Made by a program: the position numbers and the translations under genes. From NCBI GenBank assembly GCA_047967505.1, contig CM106540.1: 64,000 bases of DNA, one strand, 5' to 3'. Origin of the DNA: Dipteris shenzhenensis (lineage: Eukaryota > Polypodiophyta > Polypodiopsida > Gleicheniales). Of this stretch, positions 61,435 through 64,000 are shown piece after piece; position 1 is the first letter of the stretch; each line of letters begins with the position of its first letter. The notes beneath the pieces are model-generated. The model made no database searches. It was not told where the DNA came from and saw nothing but the letters and a program-made list of their open reading frames with translations.

Positions 61435-62575
61435 TGTTAGAAATGAAATCCCTACGGAGGGTGTCCTGCAGCGGAAGACTAATAGAGCGTCCCCAAGAAT
61501 TACACGCGGAAGTGTTTCACTACAGAATCAAACCTTCTTTACTTGTGTGTACTCACAACCATAAGTGTGTGTGCAAGCCAGTAAATAGATAGAGATCCAA
61601 AAGAGATATAGCACCAACAAAAGTATATCTCCATCCAAAAATGGATACAATAAACAAGGCCTGAGTCCCACCAAACCGTGGTCCTCAGTCCTTACCAAAA
61701 GCTGTACTACTATCACCTTGGCCCTTGCTCCTTTGAGCTTATGTTGACTCTCCGTCCCGTGATCCCTCCATCTTACTGCCCAGGTAGTCAGGCTAGGGGG
61801 GCAGCTTCTCCAAGCTTAGTCTGCAGTCCTCCAGCCCACTTTTCTCCTCCTGGATGTAGGCCCAAAAGTGGGTGATCTGCTGCTCCTTGCTGGTCTCTGA
61901 AGGGTGCGTGCTCCAAGTGATACTTATGGATGGAAGCCCCAAGGGCCCCCTTTCATTGAGCTGATTGCCCCCCTTGTGGACCGACCCAATGGGGGTCTAC
62001 TGGCCGACCCAGCAGCCCCTATGGGCCAGCTTGCAGCCCTAACCAGCCGACCACCAGGTCCGCCTGGTTGGCTGCCCTTTTCTCCTGCTTGCTGGCCCAC
62101 CCTGGCCACGTGGCCACCAGTCTTTAGCCCTGGCTTTGCTCCAGCCCTGATCAGGGCTCTTTCCTGCCCCCAATCCTTGCCCGAATAGCTTTAATTGCAG
62201 CGCCTTCTTCCTGCCCTGGATCTGCCTCTGTCCCGGTCCCTTCCAGGCCCCAGAACAGCCTCGACCAGGTCCGTACAGGCTCACGCAGACACCCATACCC
62301 ATGCTGACATCAGCACCACATCATTGCCTTTTTTCCTTGCTGGAGACACTGTGCAATTCCGCCCTCTCCATCCCTGGACAGCCTCTGGACCTTGCTGCCT
62401 CAGATCTGCCCACCTGGAGATGCCCTCTTTGCCAGGTACACTCCTCTCTTTCCCGTTCACATGGCAGCCTGTTGCCCATGTGGCAGCCCCAAAACCCTCG
62501 CTTTTGTACTATGGTCCACCCCCCGATGCACTCCTCATTTGGGGGCTCACAGGTGTGACCAACCCTAATCCAACA
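61435..62575. mobile_element. putative solo LTR, 1141 bp
   Basis: It has TGTTAGAAATGAAATCCC at one end and CCTAATCCAACA at the other (TG..CA ends). The flanks TACAT (61430-61434) and TACAC (62576-62580) differ at one base and could be a decayed target duplication. There is no primer site or polypurine tract next to it. The interior (61960-62300) is rich in C/G blocks such as TGGCCGACCCAGCAGCCCCT. Fragments of the same family lie at 54759 and 63883. A GCAGCGGAA motif and the C-rich middle resemble the LTR of copia element 1, which suggests a copia LTR in minus orientation. Confidence 0.55.
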
Positions 62576-62580
62576 TACAC

Positions 62581-63882
62581 GACCTGACATATGCTATGCA
62601 ATTAGTCTTGTACCGTCTTTCCACCACTGGAAAGAAGCAAAGCGCATGTTTAGGTAACTCAGTGAGACAGCAACTCGTAAACAAGGAGATCAAGGAAAGC
62701 CAATACCTAGAGCTACAGCTGGTTGTGTTCTGTGATCTGGATTGGGGACGTGACTCCAATTGAAATTCGATCTTTGGACACACTTTCATGCTGACTTTGT
62801 CCTGTGTATCCTGGTCCACAGGCAACCCTGGCCTTGTCTATAGCAAGGGTGAGTATATTTCCATTATTTATTGTGCATATGAAGCCATTTCAAAACTAAG
62901 ATGGTTGTTGGAGGATGGTTATTCGAGGATGTCCTACAATGATCTTTTGCAAGAATTAGAGTACCATTGCATTGGCCAAGAATCCAAAAGATCATGACAA
63001 CAAAGCATATTAGCATCTGGTACCACTACATTCGACACCAGGTGGAGTTATGGACTGTCTTTCTTTGACCCTGTAACGGACTTATTTTCCAAATCCTTGC
63101 TTCATCAGGAGTTTGAGAAATTCAGAAACTATCTTGTCTTTCTGAAGTCAAGACCATCCAATGACGGGGAAAGGTGATGTATAGGTCATTGGTTCATCAA
63201 GATCCATGTAACCTATGGTGTGTGCATATGTTTGTACACATGGGGCAGCATTCGGAGAATAGGATATATATCTGGATGAATCCAAGGACATGCCTAAACT
63301 CATGCTCTAAAAACAAAACAAACAGTACTATTTTGACCTCATGACAGTCACTCAAAATCATGCATAGCAGGGACTAGCTACTAGGAAGCCCTACCTAGAT
63401 TGTCAAATCCAAATGGACAGTGAACACTATGGTATAAACATTTGCTCTTACACATATCACACACCCACGAGCATCAACTAGACTTAGGTCTTCATATCAG
63501 CTTCTGTCAACACTGTGGAGGTGAAGGGGAACCTCAGCCGTAACAAAGGTTAGGACCACAGGAAACCTTATGGGACTTAAGATAGTGTGTGATTAGTCTT
63601 TATGGTCTTGGGGTGGCAACCCTGTTTAGGATTATGTATATAATGTATCGTGTTCTTTGTAGATGTGAAGAAGGTGTACATTTTTTATGTGTCCATCTCC
63701 CTCTGCTTGATTTGTATTGCTGCCCACATTTCAGTAGGCCCATATTAAAGCAACAATTGGCCGCCTATGCACGGAGCATAATTTGTACCAATTCAGTTCA
63801 CATTGCGAAGTATGATTTGATTCGTCTTTCTTGCTGTGCAAATTCTAGATCTTAGGCTTCTTCGTTCTCATACTTGTGTCCA
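62581..63882. other. unassigned
   Basis: Open frames at 62788-62997 (plus), with SKGEYISIIYCAYEAI and RWLLEDGYS, are weakly reminiscent of a copia RNase H end. I do not consider that supported. Nothing else recognised. Confidence 0.35.
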
Positions 63883-64000
63883 TGTTGGAATGAGATCCCT
63901 TAAGCTGCAGCCCGCCATATACAATTGCCCCATGCAATCTTTACAATGTACAAGAGATGTATCCTTGTGGTTAGGATGGAAGCTAGGCGAGCTATGTAAA
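63883..64000. repeat. LTR fragment of the 61.4-kb family, running off the window
   Basis: TGTTGGAATGAGATCCCTTAAGCTGCAG resembles the starts at 54759 and 61435 (TGTTR(A)GAATGARATCCC). The copy continues beyond the window edge, so its extent is unknown. Confidence 0.5.

Noticed and set aside
61904-62590. Proline-rich open frames on both strands
   Set aside because: They fall inside the C-rich putative solo LTR. Their length is explained by low stop density in GC-rich sequence.
62788-62997. Possible copia RNase H end (SKGEYISIIYCAYEAI..RWLLED)
   Set aside because: Only a weak resemblance, with no DN active site and no KHI block nearby.
1-64000. Endogenous caulimovirus or other viral sequence
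   Set aside because: All reverse transcriptase pieces have copia, gypsy or LINE motifs. I saw no movement-protein or coat-protein motifs.

Overview
The window looks like intergenic and intronic DNA from a large, repeat-rich land-plant nuclear genome. Three things suggest this: Ty1/copia, Ty3/gypsy, LINE, CACTA and hAT remnants packed together; long TC/GT microsatellites; and one spliced host gene whose introns are either about 0.1-0.5 kb or more than 7 kb. The LINE reverse transcriptases carry GVKQGCPLSPTL rather than the GLRQGDPLSP form usual in flowering-plant L1s. With the large introns this makes me favour a fern or other non-flowering land plant, but that is inference only. I saw no prokaryotic operons, CRISPR array, rRNA or convincing tRNA gene.

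Layout. 0.3-5.9 kb: a decayed CACTA (En/Spm) element on the minus strand, with TNP2-type transposase pieces, a 507-bp tandem duplication and a 1.2-kb array of AATAGTGCT-type repeats. 6.1-11.2 kb: an old minus-strand copia element with one full LTR (686 bp) and one truncated LTR. 11.2-22.2 kb: mostly unassigned DNA with tandem duplications, one convincing small membrane-protein gene (15183-15524) and an inverted repeat around a GT microsatellite. 22182-29610: a complete 7.43-kb minus-strand copia element with 257-bp LTRs differing at 2 positions and a perfect 5-bp target duplication (AAAGA), yet with several stops and frameshifts. 29.6-38.3 kb: AT-rich DNA with a 168-bp in-frame duplication, hairpin repeats, an intact 267-codon ORF of unknown function and a degraded gene of a GTDQ/VGHIH transposase-like family.

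38356-55449 (minus strand) is the main host gene: the 3' part of a SIEL/Integrator subunit 4 (INTS4)-like gene. I reconstruct six exons with GT-AG boundaries and matching phases (577 codons). Its two 7.3-kb introns are filled with LINE, chromodomain Ty3/gypsy and LTR fragments. The 5' exons should lie to the right, probably beyond the window. 55.5-64 kb, upstream of the first visible exon, holds more LINE copies (one split by a hAT terminal exon), a retroviral-type gag fragment, a putative 1.14-kb solo LTR and related LTR fragments.

I did not find a convincing new biological system. The most interesting items are the near-identical-LTR but coding-dead copia element, the hAT exon wedged into a LINE, the duplicated core-promoter-like block before the membrane-protein gene, the intact orphan ORF at 34.8 kb with its repeat tail, and the paired 'GATACTTTGCA' hairpins.
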